From JABJPE01 sp036340215 (lineage in GTDB: Bacteria > Pseudomonadota > Gammaproteobacteria > Comchoanobacterales > Comchoanobacteraceae), in NCBI GenBank assembly GCA_036340215.1, contig JAYYZF010000039.1:1-12798 (forward strand): DNA of 12,798 nt, in the 5' to 3' direction. Position 1 is the stretch's first letter, and each line of letters begins with the position of its first letter. Of the stretch, positions 1-7,855 are shown one piece after another. The notes below the pieces were generated by a model. It was not told the origin of the DNA, did no database searches, and was given only the letters and a program-made list of their open reading frames with translations. Both the position numbers and the translations under genes were made by a program.

Positions 1-68
1 AAAATGATAGCACAAAATAACTCAAAAAACAGCATTTAATACACCTGTGAGTCAAACCTTACAACACT

Positions 69-1400
69 CTATAGATTTGGATTTCTGGTACCAGGCCCAG
101 TATAATGTTGCCTAGGTCTACAAAGAACCTTTTTCGCATCCTGGTGCATCTCATTCCAGTGAGAAAACCAGCCTGCAACTCTACCTAATGCGAATATAGC
201 TGTGAACATCTCTGATGGTATGCCCAATGCTCGCAAAGTAATACCAGAATAAAAGTCAACATTTGGGTAAAGCTTTCTAGATATAAAATATTCATCCTGT
301 AATGCTCTTTTCTCTAGCTCTAAAGCAAGAGAAAAAATAGGATCATCGAGCTTTTGCACTCTTAATACTTCATGACATATTTCTCGCATAATAACGGCCC
401 GAGGGTCTTTTGTATGGTATACTCTGTGCCCAAAGCCCATTAAACGAGCTTGCTTTTTCTTGACCTTAATAATGAAATCATCAATATTATTCTGATCACC
501 AATATCCTCAAGCATTTTAAGGCATGCTTCATTTGCACCACCGTGTAAAGGCCCTGACAATGCTGATAAAGCTGCCTGCAAACAACTAAATGGCTGAGCA
601 TCAGTTGACCCAACCATGCGCATTGCAGATGTTGAAGCATTTTGCTCGTGATCTGCATGCAGCAGTAAAATCTGCTCCATAGCATTTACAAGAATCGGAT
701 TTGGCTCATTTTCGTTTAAGCTAGACCAAAACATCATGTTGAGAAAATTAGCAACATAACTTAGGTCAATGCTTGGAGAAACATATGGCTCACCTATTGA
801 AAACTTATATACCATAGCAACTAAGGTAGGCATCAACCCTAATGCAACCTTGTAAATTCTTAGCCTTTCTTCCTCATTTTTCAAGTCTATATTATCATAC
901 TGAGCAGACAATGATGTGATTAACGATGACAGCAATGTCATTGGGTGAGTTTCCCTTGGAAAAATATCACACAAATTACTAAACTGCTCACTCAACATAG
1001 AATTTTCTTTTACGTCTCTCGAGAAATCACGGAGTTTTTCAACGTTTGGCAGATTACCAGTAAAAAGTAAATAAGCTACTTCTAAATAACTACAACTACT
1101 GGATAGTGACTCAACTGGAAAACCGCGGTATAAAAGAATACCTTTCTCACCCTCACCTTTGATATATGTTATGCTTGAAGAGCATGTTGCCGTATTTTTC
1201 AAACCATTGTCTAATACATTTACAGGGTAACCAGTAAGTCTCTGTCCGTCTTTACGCAAGCTTCCAGTATCAATAAAAAGTTCATCCTGGGTTGAGTTCA
1301 TGTAAACGTTGCTTTCGATAGAGGATCCGTTAATGGTTAGCTTTGCTTTACCGTATTCCTTAAATTCACCCGAGCTCGCAGGACTCTCGTCATTAGGCAT
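69..1400 (-). CDS. gltA: Type II citrate synthase
   Basis: Cytosolic citrate synthase condenses acetyl-CoA with oxaloacetate at entry to the TCA cycle. The 443-residue protein carries the family landmarks: HADHEQNASTS (residues 248-258), GPLHGGANE with catalytic His286, MGFGHRVY with His325, and PNVDFYSG with catalytic Asp382. It ends in the usual RPRQxYTG segment. The N-terminal beta domain before residue 70 indicates the longer, NADH-sensitive type II (hexameric) form; that regulation is known for the family and not shown here. The ATG at 1398-1400 has AAGGAA 6 bases upstream (1412-1407). The first 12 or so residues are polar and poorly conserved. It lies 47 bases downstream of ccmH on the same strand and probably has its own promoter. 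Full length, no defects seen. Confidence 0.97.
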   Translation of the reverse strand: MPNDESPASSGEFKEYGKAKLTINGSSIESNVYMNSTQDELFIDTGSLRKDGQRLTGYPVNVLDNGLKNTATCSSSITYIKGEGEKGILLYRGFPVESLSSSCSYLEVAYLLFTGNLPNVEKLRDFSRDVKENSMLSEQFSNLCDIFPRETHPMTLLSSLITSLSAQYDNIDLKNEEERLRIYKVALGLMPTLVAMVYKFSIGEPYVSPSIDLSYVANFLNMMFWSSLNENEPNPILVNAMEQILLLHADHEQNASTSAMRMVGSTDAQPFSCLQAALSALSGPLHGGANEACLKMLEDIGDQNNIDDFIIKVKKKQARLMGFGHRVYHTKDPRAVIMREICHEVLRVQKLDDPIFSLALELEKRALQDEYFISRKLYPNVDFYSGITLRALGIPSEMFTAIFALGRVAGWFSHWNEMHQDAKKVLCRPRQHYTGPGTRNPNL

Positions 1401-1433
1401 GTTAAGTTCCTTTTTTAAATTTGATAGGCTATT

Positions 1434-1462
1434 ATATTATGTTTAATTCATCTATTTGTCAA
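1434..1462 (-). promoter_or_regulatory. Candidate sigma70-type promoter for gltA
   Basis: On the minus strand a perfect -35 hexamer TTGACA (1462-1457) is followed after 17 bases by TAATAT (1439-1434), a 4-of-6 match to the -10 consensus. An overlapping TATAAT lies at 1436-1431 with a 20-base spacer. The -35 lies within the last codons of ccmH, so gltA could be transcribed independently of the ccm operon. This is a visual match only, in AT-rich DNA. Confidence 0.45.
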
Positions 1463-1843
1463 AGAGTCTCTCTTACGGTCGCGAATATACAAAGACTTAA
1501 AAACAACATAAAACGCCCAAGCCAAAACCAAAAATGGCAATTTCCACAAAGCAAATGTAGTAATATCAGACGGGGGTATTGTTGAAATATGTTCACCATA
1601 GCGTGAAACAAGGATATCATTAATCTCTTGAGGACTTGAACCATTATAGACAAGGCTATGGATCTGTTTACGTAGATTCTGTGCAGATGTTGCAGTTGAA
1701 TCCATCAAGCTTTGATTTTGACACACTGGACATCTATAAATTTGTATCAAACTTGAATACTTCTGCTCATAATCAAGATTAAAGTCAGTGTAGGCATATG
1801 TGAGTGACACAAAAAGAACAAGAATATTTGGCATAATTTTCAT
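1448..1843 (-). CDS. ccmH: Cytochrome c-type biogenesis protein CcmH (short form)
   Basis: CcmH is a membrane-anchored, periplasm-facing thiol oxidoreductase. It keeps the CxxCH cysteines of apocytochrome c reduced for haem attachment. The 131-residue protein has a signal sequence or N-terminal anchor (about residues 4-18) and the family signature RCPVCQNQSL (37-46) with redox cysteines Cys38 and Cys41. The typical helical segment runs through SRYGEH, then a proline pair, then a C-terminal membrane helix (about 98-118). It is the short form without the fused CcmI/TPR half found in E. coli CcmH, and no ccmI follows it here. The ATG at 1843 has AAGAAGGG upstream inside the end of ccmG, which favours it over a second in-frame ATG at 1834. 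It starts 4 bases after the ccmG stop, suggesting translational coupling. Confidence 0.95.
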   Translation of the reverse strand: MKIMPNILVLFVSLTYAYTDFNLDYEQKYSSLIQIYRCPVCQNQSLMDSTATSAQNLRKQIHSLVYNGSSPQEINDILVSRYGEHISTIPPSDITTFALWKLPFLVLAWAFYVVFKSLYIRDRKRDSLTNR

Positions 1844-1847
1844 ACAC

Positions 1848-2387
1848 TTAACCCTTCTTTTTCAGCGAATGAATCACCGGCAATAACTTACTTTGCCACA
1901 CCTTTTTTGTCAGAGGAACTGTGATCTTATATCTTATAATACCATTCTTATCAACCACATATGTTTCCGGAATATCATAAACACCGATTCTTGTTGCCAA
2001 GTTTCCGGTTGGATCAAAAATAACATTGCTATATGGGTTACCCTCTATATCTAATACTTCTAAAGCACTAGCTCGATCATCTCTGTAGTTTAGACCAATT
2101 AGATTTACTTCTTTACTTTTTGCTAATTTCATTAGCTCATTTAACTCCTCTTTACAATCCCTACACCAGCTAGACCAAACATTTATAAGAGTTACCTGAC
2201 CTGTTAAGTCATCATCAGATATAACTTTAGTCAAGCGACGCAACTCATATTTAGCAAACTTTGGAAACTTCTTATTTATCATTGCAGTTGAAACATAGTG
2301 AGAATCTTTGTAAAGGCTTGCTAATAATAAAACTGAGAATAATAGTGTTAATAAAGTAATTGCCGAATATGTTATATACTTCCTCAT
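1848..2387 (-). CDS. ccmG: CcmG/DsbE thioredoxin-like thiol:disulfide oxidoreductase
   Basis: CcmG (DsbE) is a membrane-tethered periplasmic thioredoxin-fold protein that passes reductant to CcmH and apocytochrome c. The 179-residue protein has an N-terminal membrane anchor (about residues 7-25), a thioredoxin core with the active site WCRDC (Cys75, Cys78), and the cis-proline loop GVYDIPETY (Pro140) typical of CcmG. The CxxC interior is Arg-Asp; the usual CcmG sequence is Pro-Thr, so the redox potential may differ. Length matches the family (about 185). Its ATG overlaps the ccmF stop codon as ATGA (2387-2384). GGAG lies 9 bases upstream (2400-2397), so the start is well supported. It is the third gene of the ccmEFGH block. 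Confidence 0.95.
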   Translation of the reverse strand: MRKYITYSAITLLTLLFSVLLLASLYKDSHYVSTAMINKKFPKFAKYELRRLTKVISDDDLTGQVTLINVWSSWCRDCKEELNELMKLAKSKEVNLIGLNYRDDRASALEVLDIEGNPYSNVIFDPTGNLATRIGVYDIPETYVVDKNGIIRYKITVPLTKKVWQSKLLPVIHSLKKKG

Positions 2388-4321
2388 AGCTTATATCTCC
2401 TCTGCAATCTGGAACTTATTGCATGGAATAATAATGAGAACAAAACAGCTACTATAGATAAAACTGCACCCAGCCAAATGAAACCTACAAAAGGCTTATA
2501 GTAAAAGTGAGCAAACCAGTTACCCTGCTGATCCTTTGATTCAAGTGCTAAGTAAAAATCACTAAGTAAGCTGCTATCAATTGCTATTGTGTTCAAACTC
2601 GACTTACTTATATGAGTTTTTTTCATTTTTGGGTATAAATTTCTCATGTTAGATGATCTGTCTGAGATGGAAACATCTGCAGTCTGAACATCCACATCGC
2701 TCCCCTTTTTATAAGTTACTGAATTTAAGTGTAATTTAAAATCTCCAAAATATGAGTCTTTGTGAGGAGTTAAGACTAAATCACCGCCATATTCAAAATT
2801 TGTAACGACTAGCAAACCTAAAAAAATCAGGCCAACCCCAGCATGGCCTATTAGCATAAACCAGTTTAAATTCTCACCAAAACAAACTTTTCCATTCTGA
2901 AATTTAGTGTTGCTTATAACAGATAGGAGTAACGAGGCAAAAAAAAGTAATAATAAGTAAAACTCAAAAGCAAACTTTAAATCAAAAAACCATCCAAAGT
3001 GGAAGAAACAAGATAGGAAAATACAGGTTATAAGAGCAAAAGTTATCAACACATGTTTGTTACAAGCTTTATTAGATTTAAAAGTTAGATGTGGCGCCAC
3101 TAACATTAATGTTAACATTAACATAGCAAAAGGAAATAAAGTTTTATTGAAGTAAGTAGCTCCAACAGTTATCCTATTTTTGAAACAAATTTCTATTACT
3201 AGAGGGTACACTGTTCCTAGAAGTATGGTAAAAACTATAACCATGAAAACAACTGTACCTAAGACCATAAAAGATTCTCTAGAAAATATTTTCAAAGTGG
3301 GAATTGACCCTAACGTATTGTATCTCCACATAAATAGCTGCGATGAAAGCATTAGATTTACAAAGAAAATAGCCAGTAGATATATTGCACTTACGTTATC
3401 AAGACTAAAAGAGTGAATAGAGAGCAAAACTCCTGACCTAACAAAAAAAACATTTAAAAGACAAAATAAAAAACTAGTTATACTCAAAAAGGCCACTACA
3501 GGCTTAAATGAAGATGTTCTTGTGGCATAAATCAAAGCGTGAATTAGTGCAGTAGCAACTATCCAAGGCAGCATGGTAGAACTTTCAATAGGATCCCAAA
3601 ACCAAATCCCCCCCCAACCGACACTTCTGTATGCCCACCAACATCCTAAAAGCAATCCTAAACTAAGAAAAGTCCAACTCAAGTAAAGGTTTTTCTTAAG
3701 CCAGTATAACCAAGCAATATCCATTTTCTTCATTATTAAAGTAGATAAAGAAAAAGCATATGGAATGGCAAGCCCCATTAAACCCAAGTAAATAAAAAGG
3801 GGATGAATAACCATGCTAAAGTCAAGCAGCGATGAATTTAAGCCTCTCCCATCTAGCGGGAAATTTGGAAGTGATCTTTCGAATGGATTTATACAAAAAA
3901 CAAGTAAAGCGAGAAAAGTAAAATTAATTATAGCAAGTACTGAGCACATATAAGATTTAAGTTCAATAGGAAGGTCATTTCTACTTGAATATACACCTAT
4001 TTTCCAACAGGCCAATATGAATGTCATGACTAAGAGTGAACCTTCAGCACCACCCCAAAGAGCACAAAACTTGTAGAAAATAGGTAAAGACTCGTTGCTA
4101 TTTGCTGCTATGTAGATTACCGAGAAATTATCTGATAAAAAACCGATAACTAAAGCGCTTAGTGCAAGTAGCAAACAAGAAAACATACATTTTGCTAAAA
4201 AACCAGCAAAATCATAATAATTTGAAGATTTAGTTGCTCCAGCGGCAACAGCGAAAGTAGACTCGGAGCATCCTAAAATAAAACTGAAGATTAAAGCGAA
4301 GTGACCAAGCTCTATTATCAC
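2384..4321 (-). CDS. ccmF: Haem lyase subunit CcmF
   Basis: CcmF is a polytopic inner-membrane protein that, with CcmH, takes haem from holo-CcmE and ligates it to apocytochrome c. The 645-residue length matches E. coli CcmF (about 647) and there are many hydrophobic helices. The four functionally important histidines are present: His173 (VIHPL), His261 (ALIHAL), His303 (SIHSF) and His493 (IGHAG). The tryptophan-rich WWD segment spans residues 235-253 but reads GWGGIWFWDPIES, with Ile239 where Trp is usual and Ser247 where Asn is usual. The family WGAHEGS motif is WGGAEGS here (89-95). The periplasmic domain (about 510-610) and last helix are intact. The start is GTG at 4321-4319, supported by AAGGA 9 bases upstream. 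It overlaps the ccmE stop by 4 bases. Confidence 0.96.
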   Translation of the reverse strand: MIIELGHFALIFSFILGCSESTFAVAAGATKSSNYYDFAGFLAKCMFSCLLLALSALVIGFLSDNFSVIYIAANSNESLPIFYKFCALWGGAEGSLLVMTFILACWKIGVYSSRNDLPIELKSYMCSVLAIINFTFLALLVFCINPFERSLPNFPLDGRGLNSSLLDFSMVIHPLFIYLGLMGLAIPYAFSLSTLIMKKMDIAWLYWLKKNLYLSWTFLSLGLLLGCWWAYRSVGWGGIWFWDPIESSTMLPWIVATALIHALIYATRTSSFKPVVAFLSITSFLFCLLNVFFVRSGVLLSIHSFSLDNVSAIYLLAIFFVNLMLSSQLFMWRYNTLGSIPTLKIFSRESFMVLGTVVFMVIVFTILLGTVYPLVIEICFKNRITVGATYFNKTLFPFAMLMLTLMLVAPHLTFKSNKACNKHVLITFALITCIFLSCFFHFGWFFDLKFAFEFYLLLLFFASLLLSVISNTKFQNGKVCFGENLNWFMLIGHAGVGLIFLGLLVVTNFEYGGDLVLTPHKDSYFGDFKLHLNSVTYKKGSDVDVQTADVSISDRSSNMRNLYPKMKKTHISKSSLNTIAIDSSLLSDFYLALESKDQQGNWFAHFYYKPFVGFIWLGAVLSIVAVLFSLLFHAISSRLQRRYKL

Positions 4322-4737
4322 AGAATAGAATCCTTACTCCTGATGTTATCATCAACCATTGAGATATCATCGAAGATAATTTTTTTTGCTAGAAATGTTT
4401 TATCACTCTCCAGTTTACCCAAAAGTATTATGCTTTTACCCTCGCGAAAAAAATCTGGAATTGTCCCACCATACGCTATATTCAATCTTCCCTTAGAATC
4501 TGAAACTGAGAAATGTGCATTTAGGTTTTGCAAATCAAAGCGTAATGATCCTCTATCTACAATAGCTCTAAGAAGAACTTCAGCTCCTGTAGGGGCTGGG
4601 GATGATGTAAGCTCTAAGGGACTGTAGTAGTGCTTAATATTATTTTCAATATAAACCTTAATGAACAAAAAACAGAGGCTACTCAAAAGCAAGAATATCG
4701 CAGCAATATTTACGAAATTTTTGTTCGACTTATCCAT
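4318..4737 (-). CDS. ccmE: CcmE-like haem chaperone lacking the haem-binding histidine motif
   Basis: CcmE is a membrane-anchored periplasmic OB-fold protein that normally binds haem covalently through a histidine in an HDENY motif and delivers it to CcmF. This 139-residue protein has the N-terminal membrane helix (about 9-28), the NIKHYYSP segment (33-40), a beta-barrel core, and the signature YGGTIPDFFREGKSI (89-103) followed by LAKKII (116-121). The next residues should be HDENY but read Asp124-Ile-Ser-Met-Val128. No His or Cys occurs after residue 75. Identity as CcmE rests on the core signature, membrane anchor, size and position before ccmF. The ATG at 4737 has GAGG 5 bases upstream. 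It is first in the operon, divergent from the permease gene. Confidence 0.9.
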   Translation of the reverse strand: MDKSNKNFVNIAAIFLLLSSLCFLFIKVYIENNIKHYYSPLELTSSPAPTGAEVLLRAIVDRGSLRFDLQNLNAHFSVSDSKGRLNIAYGGTIPDFFREGKSIILLGKLESDKTFLAKKIIFDDISMVDDNIRSKDSIL

Positions 4738-4984
4738 ACGTACCTCAGCTAATCAGTTAAAATATAATACTAAATCTATTATAAAATAACCAAATAATCA
4801 AAGAAAAATTATTTATAATTCTTTTTTTTAGTGTGTAGAAAGCAGAAAGTGATAACATAATCAGGTCAATTTATCGTATTTTCTAATAACACATAAATTT
4901 CACATATGTCAGAGGTATTGCGATTGCTGATTGCCTTAATGGTTATTTTAGAATAACATCAAGCATAAATTTGTGGAATTTACT
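4738..4984. promoter_or_regulatory. Divergent intergenic region between ccmE and the permease gene
   Basis: This 247-base AT-rich stretch must hold the promoters for the ccm operon (leftward) and the permease gene (rightward). Leftward, a TATAAT hexamer sits at 4783-4778 with TTTCTT at 4806-4801, a 17-base spacing but a weak -35. Rightward, TAGAAT at 4949-4954 has a poor -35 (TTGCTG, 4924-4929, 19-base spacing). GATTGC is directly repeated at 4922 and 4929. No small gene or strong operator is visible. Confidence 0.4.
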
Positions 4985-6547
4985 ATGAAATTAAAAAGAA
5001 ATCTATCAGAAATTGGGTTACTATCAACAGCAATATGCAGTATGATTGGATCTGGATGGCTGTTTGGCGCACTGATTGCTGCAAAATATGCAGGCCCCTA
5101 CTCGATCTACAGTTGGATATTAGGTGGCATAATGGTCGGCATTATTGCTTTAACATTCGCAGAACTCTCTTCTATGCTGCCTGTAGCTGGAGGAGTTGTG
5201 AGATATATACACTTCTCACACGGAACTTTGTCAAGCTTTTGTATAAGTTGGCTAACCTGGCTTTCATGTGTTTGCGTCGCACCTACTGAAGTTAGTGCAG
5301 CCATTCACTATATTGCCAACTTTTTCCCAGAATTAATGGTAAAAATAAATTCTAATTACATTCCTAGTAAATTGGGAATTTTTGTTTCTATCATATTGCT
5401 AATTTTTATTACAATTCTCAATGTGCTAGCAACCAAATCACTAAGTAAAATCATGTCAAATATAGGCTCCTGGAAAATTATGGTCCCTATCTTAACAGCA
5501 CTAACCCTAATTTTAACAAAGTTTGACACTTCAAATATCATTACTGATACACATATGATACATAACCATACTCATGGTATATTTTCAGCCACCTCTGGCA
5601 TTGTAATTTTTTCATTACTCGGCTTTGTTGAGTCTTTAGCTCTAGCAGGCGAAACTAGAAATCCACAAAAAGCAATACCAATAACAATCTTAGTATCTGT
5701 AGTACTTACTATATTTGTTTATATCATACTCCAGGTTTCATTTTTAGGAGCTTTAAACAAAGAAATGTTTCATGAAGGTTGGCAAAATATATCTTTTGCT
5801 GGAGATTTTGGGCCCTTTGCAGGAATTGCAACTAGTCTTGGTCTCGGTTTACTTGCCAACTTGATCCTGGTAGATGCAGTTATATCTCCATTGGGAACTG
5901 GATTTGCATATGTTGCAACTACTGCACGAATAAACTACGCCATGAGCATGAATAAATACCTACCACAAAATATGCTAAAACTTAATGAAAATGGTATTCC
6001 AGTAAACGCAATAATAGCAAATTTTGTCGTTGGTTTATTGTTAATGCTGCCCTTTCCAGTTTGGGAGGACTTAGTAAAGTTTCAAACAGCTGCCATTATA
6101 CTAGCCTATGCCACAGGGCCAATTTCATTACTTGCTTTGAGAAAGCAAATACCAGATCAAGATAGGCCTTTCCTCTTACCATTTCACAAAAGCATAAGTT
6201 TACTCGCATTTTTTCTTATAAATACAATACTTTTGTGGACTGGATGGCAAAGCATATGGCGTTTAGTAGTTGCTCTTCTCATAGGTGTTACTTCACTATT
6301 GATATATAAAAAATACTGCAACAATAGTTTTTCTAAAAATCTTGATACACAAGCGGCAAGCTGGTTATTGTTATACATACTTGGTATTTGCGCTATAAGT
6401 TACTTAGGTAGCTTTGGGGGGATAGAATTTATACCTATAGGCTTAGATATGGCAGTAGTTGCTATGTTCAGTCTCTTAATACTAAAACTTGCAGTCAACG
6501 TAAGACTAGATAGCAAAGAATCAAAAAAACTTGTCAGTATTGAATAA
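4985..6547 (+). CDS. APC-superfamily amino acid permease
   Basis: This is a polytopic inner-membrane transporter of the amino acid-polyamine-organocation superfamily, probably a proton symporter or exchanger for an amino acid. The roughly 520-residue protein has about 12 or more hydrophobic helices. Helix 1 has the unwound substrate-site motif GSGW (22-25), the second segment is Gly-rich, and GFVESLALAGETRNPQKAIP (213-232) is the family signature with Glu-x-x-Asn-Pro. The length resembles B. subtilis YveA-like aspartate symporters, but the substrate cannot be read from the sequence. The frame opens at a GTG (4973), but ATG 4985 gives the normal short cytoplasmic lead-in and has TGGA 8 bases upstream; both ribosome sites are weak. 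It converges on the MFS gene with 9 bases between stop codons. Confidence 0.92.
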   Translation: MKLKRNLSEIGLLSTAICSMIGSGWLFGALIAAKYAGPYSIYSWILGGIMVGIIALTFAELSSMLPVAGGVVRYIHFSHGTLSSFCISWLTWLSCVCVAPTEVSAAIHYIANFFPELMVKINSNYIPSKLGIFVSIILLIFITILNVLATKSLSKIMSNIGSWKIMVPILTALTLILTKFDTSNIITDTHMIHNHTHGIFSATSGIVIFSLLGFVESLALAGETRNPQKAIPITILVSVVLTIFVYIILQVSFLGALNKEMFHEGWQNISFAGDFGPFAGIATSLGLGLLANLILVDAVISPLGTGFAYVATTARINYAMSMNKYLPQNMLKLNENGIPVNAIIANFVVGLLLMLPFPVWEDLVKFQTAAIILAYATGPISLLALRKQIPDQDRPFLLPFHKSISLLAFFLINTILLWTGWQSIWRLVVALLIGVTSLLIYKKYCNNSFSKNLDTQAASWLLLYILGICAISYLGSFGGIEFIPIGLDMAVVAMFSLLILKLAVNVRLDSKESKKLVSIE

Positions 6548-6556
6548 GCCTTAAAA

Positions 6557-7735
6557 TCAATCTATTTCAGGAACTTTGACACAGGCAAAGAGTAAAACAG
6601 CAAATGAAGTTACGCAAAATATTGGTACTGATATATTGTAGAAAGTCATATTATTTATGAAGCTTACAAAGAAACTTGAAAGCACGCCACAAATACTTGT
6701 GGAAAGTGAATTTAAAGCAACTTTATTTCCCATAGGGCTTTCACTTGAAATTATAGTGTAGCGATTGAGTGGGCCGAATGTCATTGATGCTCCGATGGCA
6801 AGCATTGTCATGGCACTAATAACATATGACGTCTGTAACTCAAAGCTAGCAGCAGCAAGAAAAAAAGAGCTTCCAATGAGTGCAATACACAAACCAATAA
6901 TGACAATGTTTTTAACAGGAAAAAACTTGACAAAATAACGTGTTAACTGACCCCCTATAATAAAAGCTCCAAATATAGGAATTTGAATATAACCGTAATA
7001 CAGCTCTCCTAAGCCTAGAGCTTCTATTATTATGAATGGACTTTCAACTATCCATATAAAGAAAGCAGAAGTCAAAAGACAATTAACGCCAACAAAAATC
7101 ATGAAGTCTCGATTAGTTAACAACTCTAAATATGCCTTTAGTATCTGTAATAAATTAAAATCTGCGGTTGGATCTTTTGTATTAGGCATGACAATTAAGT
7201 GGGCAAAAAATCCAATAATACCAGCAATTGACAATAACCAAAAGATCATGTTCCAACTATAGTTCTTTACGATGTAGGCACCCAAAAGTGGGCCCAATGA
7301 TGGCGCTAATATTGTTATAGTCATTAGCACAGACATAACCTGAACAGCAACTTTACCCGAAAAAACATGATGAATAGTGGATAAACCTGCAACCATAGTT
7401 GAACAAACTGAAGTTCCTTGAAAAAATCTCGCAATTAATATTATTTTATAATTATCAGTTAGAGCGATTATACTACTACTTGCAATAAAGATTAAAATAC
7501 CAAAAAGAAAAACATTTTTTCTACCATAGTTATCTGCAATTGGCCCAAGAACTAACTGCAAAGAGGATGAGCCAAGAAACCAAATAGTAATAGTATATTG
7601 AGCCATATCATTAGTTAAATTTAACTCTTTTGCAATTGCAGGTAATGCTGGCAGATACATATCCATTGCTAAAAAAATTACGATAGAGAACATCGCCAAA
7701 AACACTGCATAAATCATATTTTTCATTATCACCAC
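6557..7735 (-). CDS. Bcr/CflA-type MFS transporter
   Basis: This is a major facilitator of the drug:H+ antiporter-1 (12-helix) class, Bcr/CflA group, an inner-membrane exporter of drugs or small metabolites. The 392-residue length is right for the group. Landmarks are DMYLPALPAIA at the end of helix 1 (25-35, the Bcr/CflA hallmark), motif A GPIADNYGRK between helices 2 and 3 (64-73), Arg103 in helix 4 (IARFFQG), and motif C APSLGPLLGAY in helix 5 (144-154). The start is GTG at 7735-7733: GGAGAG (7746-7741) lies 5 bases upstream of it, whereas the next candidate, ATG at 7726, would leave 14 bases. It is divergent from the giant reading frame and convergent with the permease. The substrate is unknown. 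Confidence 0.92.
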   Translation of the reverse strand: MVIMKNMIYAVFLAMFSIVIFLAMDMYLPALPAIAKELNLTNDMAQYTITIWFLGSSSLQLVLGPIADNYGRKNVFLFGILIFIASSSIIALTDNYKIILIARFFQGTSVCSTMVAGLSTIHHVFSGKVAVQVMSVLMTITILAPSLGPLLGAYIVKNYSWNMIFWLLSIAGIIGFFAHLIVMPNTKDPTADFNLLQILKAYLELLTNRDFMIFVGVNCLLTSAFFIWIVESPFIIIEALGLGELYYGYIQIPIFGAFIIGGQLTRYFVKFFPVKNIVIIGLCIALIGSSFFLAAASFELQTSYVISAMTMLAIGASMTFGPLNRYTIISSESPMGNKVALNSLSTSICGVLSSFFVSFINNMTFYNISVPIFCVTSFAVLLFACVKVPEID

Positions 7736-7740
7736 AGAAA

Positions 7741-7746
7741 CTCTCC
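7741..7746 (-). promoter_or_regulatory. Ribosome binding site fixing a GTG start for the MFS gene
   Basis: GGAGAG reads leftward at 7746-7741, five bases before GTG 7735-7733. The spacing supports this GTG over the in-frame ATG at 7726. Confidence 0.6.
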
Positions 7747-7829
7747 ATTATCGCTGCAAAGATTATCATTTAACATCTAAACTGAGATAAAGTCTATAAG
7801 AAAAAAAATAATATAATAGTCTTTCTTAT

Positions 7830-7844
7830 TTAAGGTTTCCTTAA
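7830..7844. repeat. Perfect palindrome TTAAGG-TTT-CCTTAA upstream of the giant gene
   Basis: Six-base arms TTAAGG and CCTTAA flank a 3-base centre. Outer arms TTTC (7822-7825) and GAAA (7845-7848) extend the symmetry across a 4-base bulge. It sits 45 bases before the ATG of the giant reading frame and just upstream of a TATACT hexamer (7856-7861), a position suited to an operator over the -35 region. It could also form a short hairpin. No gene ends immediately before it, so a terminator role is less likely. Confidence 0.5.
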
Positions 7845-7855
7845 GAAATCACAGC

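Noticed and set aside
1..68. Terminator or small gene downstream of gltA
   Set aside because: No GC-rich stem with a T tract and no open frame could be seen in the 68 bases available.
3180..3416. Plus-strand open frame of 78 codons inside ccmF
   Set aside because: It lies antisense to a well-conserved CcmF coding segment, has no ribosome site and no recognisable motif.
4318..4390. Frameshift at the 8-T tract (4380-4387) hiding the missing HDENY motif of CcmE
   Set aside because: I read the other two frames after the tract: one stops within a few codons and the other gives no His-x-x-x-Tyr or Cys-x-x-x-Tyr pattern. The current frame also gives the expected GTGA overlap with ccmF.
4301..4627. 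Plus-strand open frame of 108 codons antisense to ccmE
   Set aside because: It is antisense to the CcmE core signature; the composition is that of a reverse-frame shadow.
4800..4829. AT-rich imperfect hairpin followed by eight Ts as a rho-independent terminator
   Set aside because: The stem is AT-only with a bulge and no plus-strand gene ends upstream of it; it lies in a divergent promoter region.
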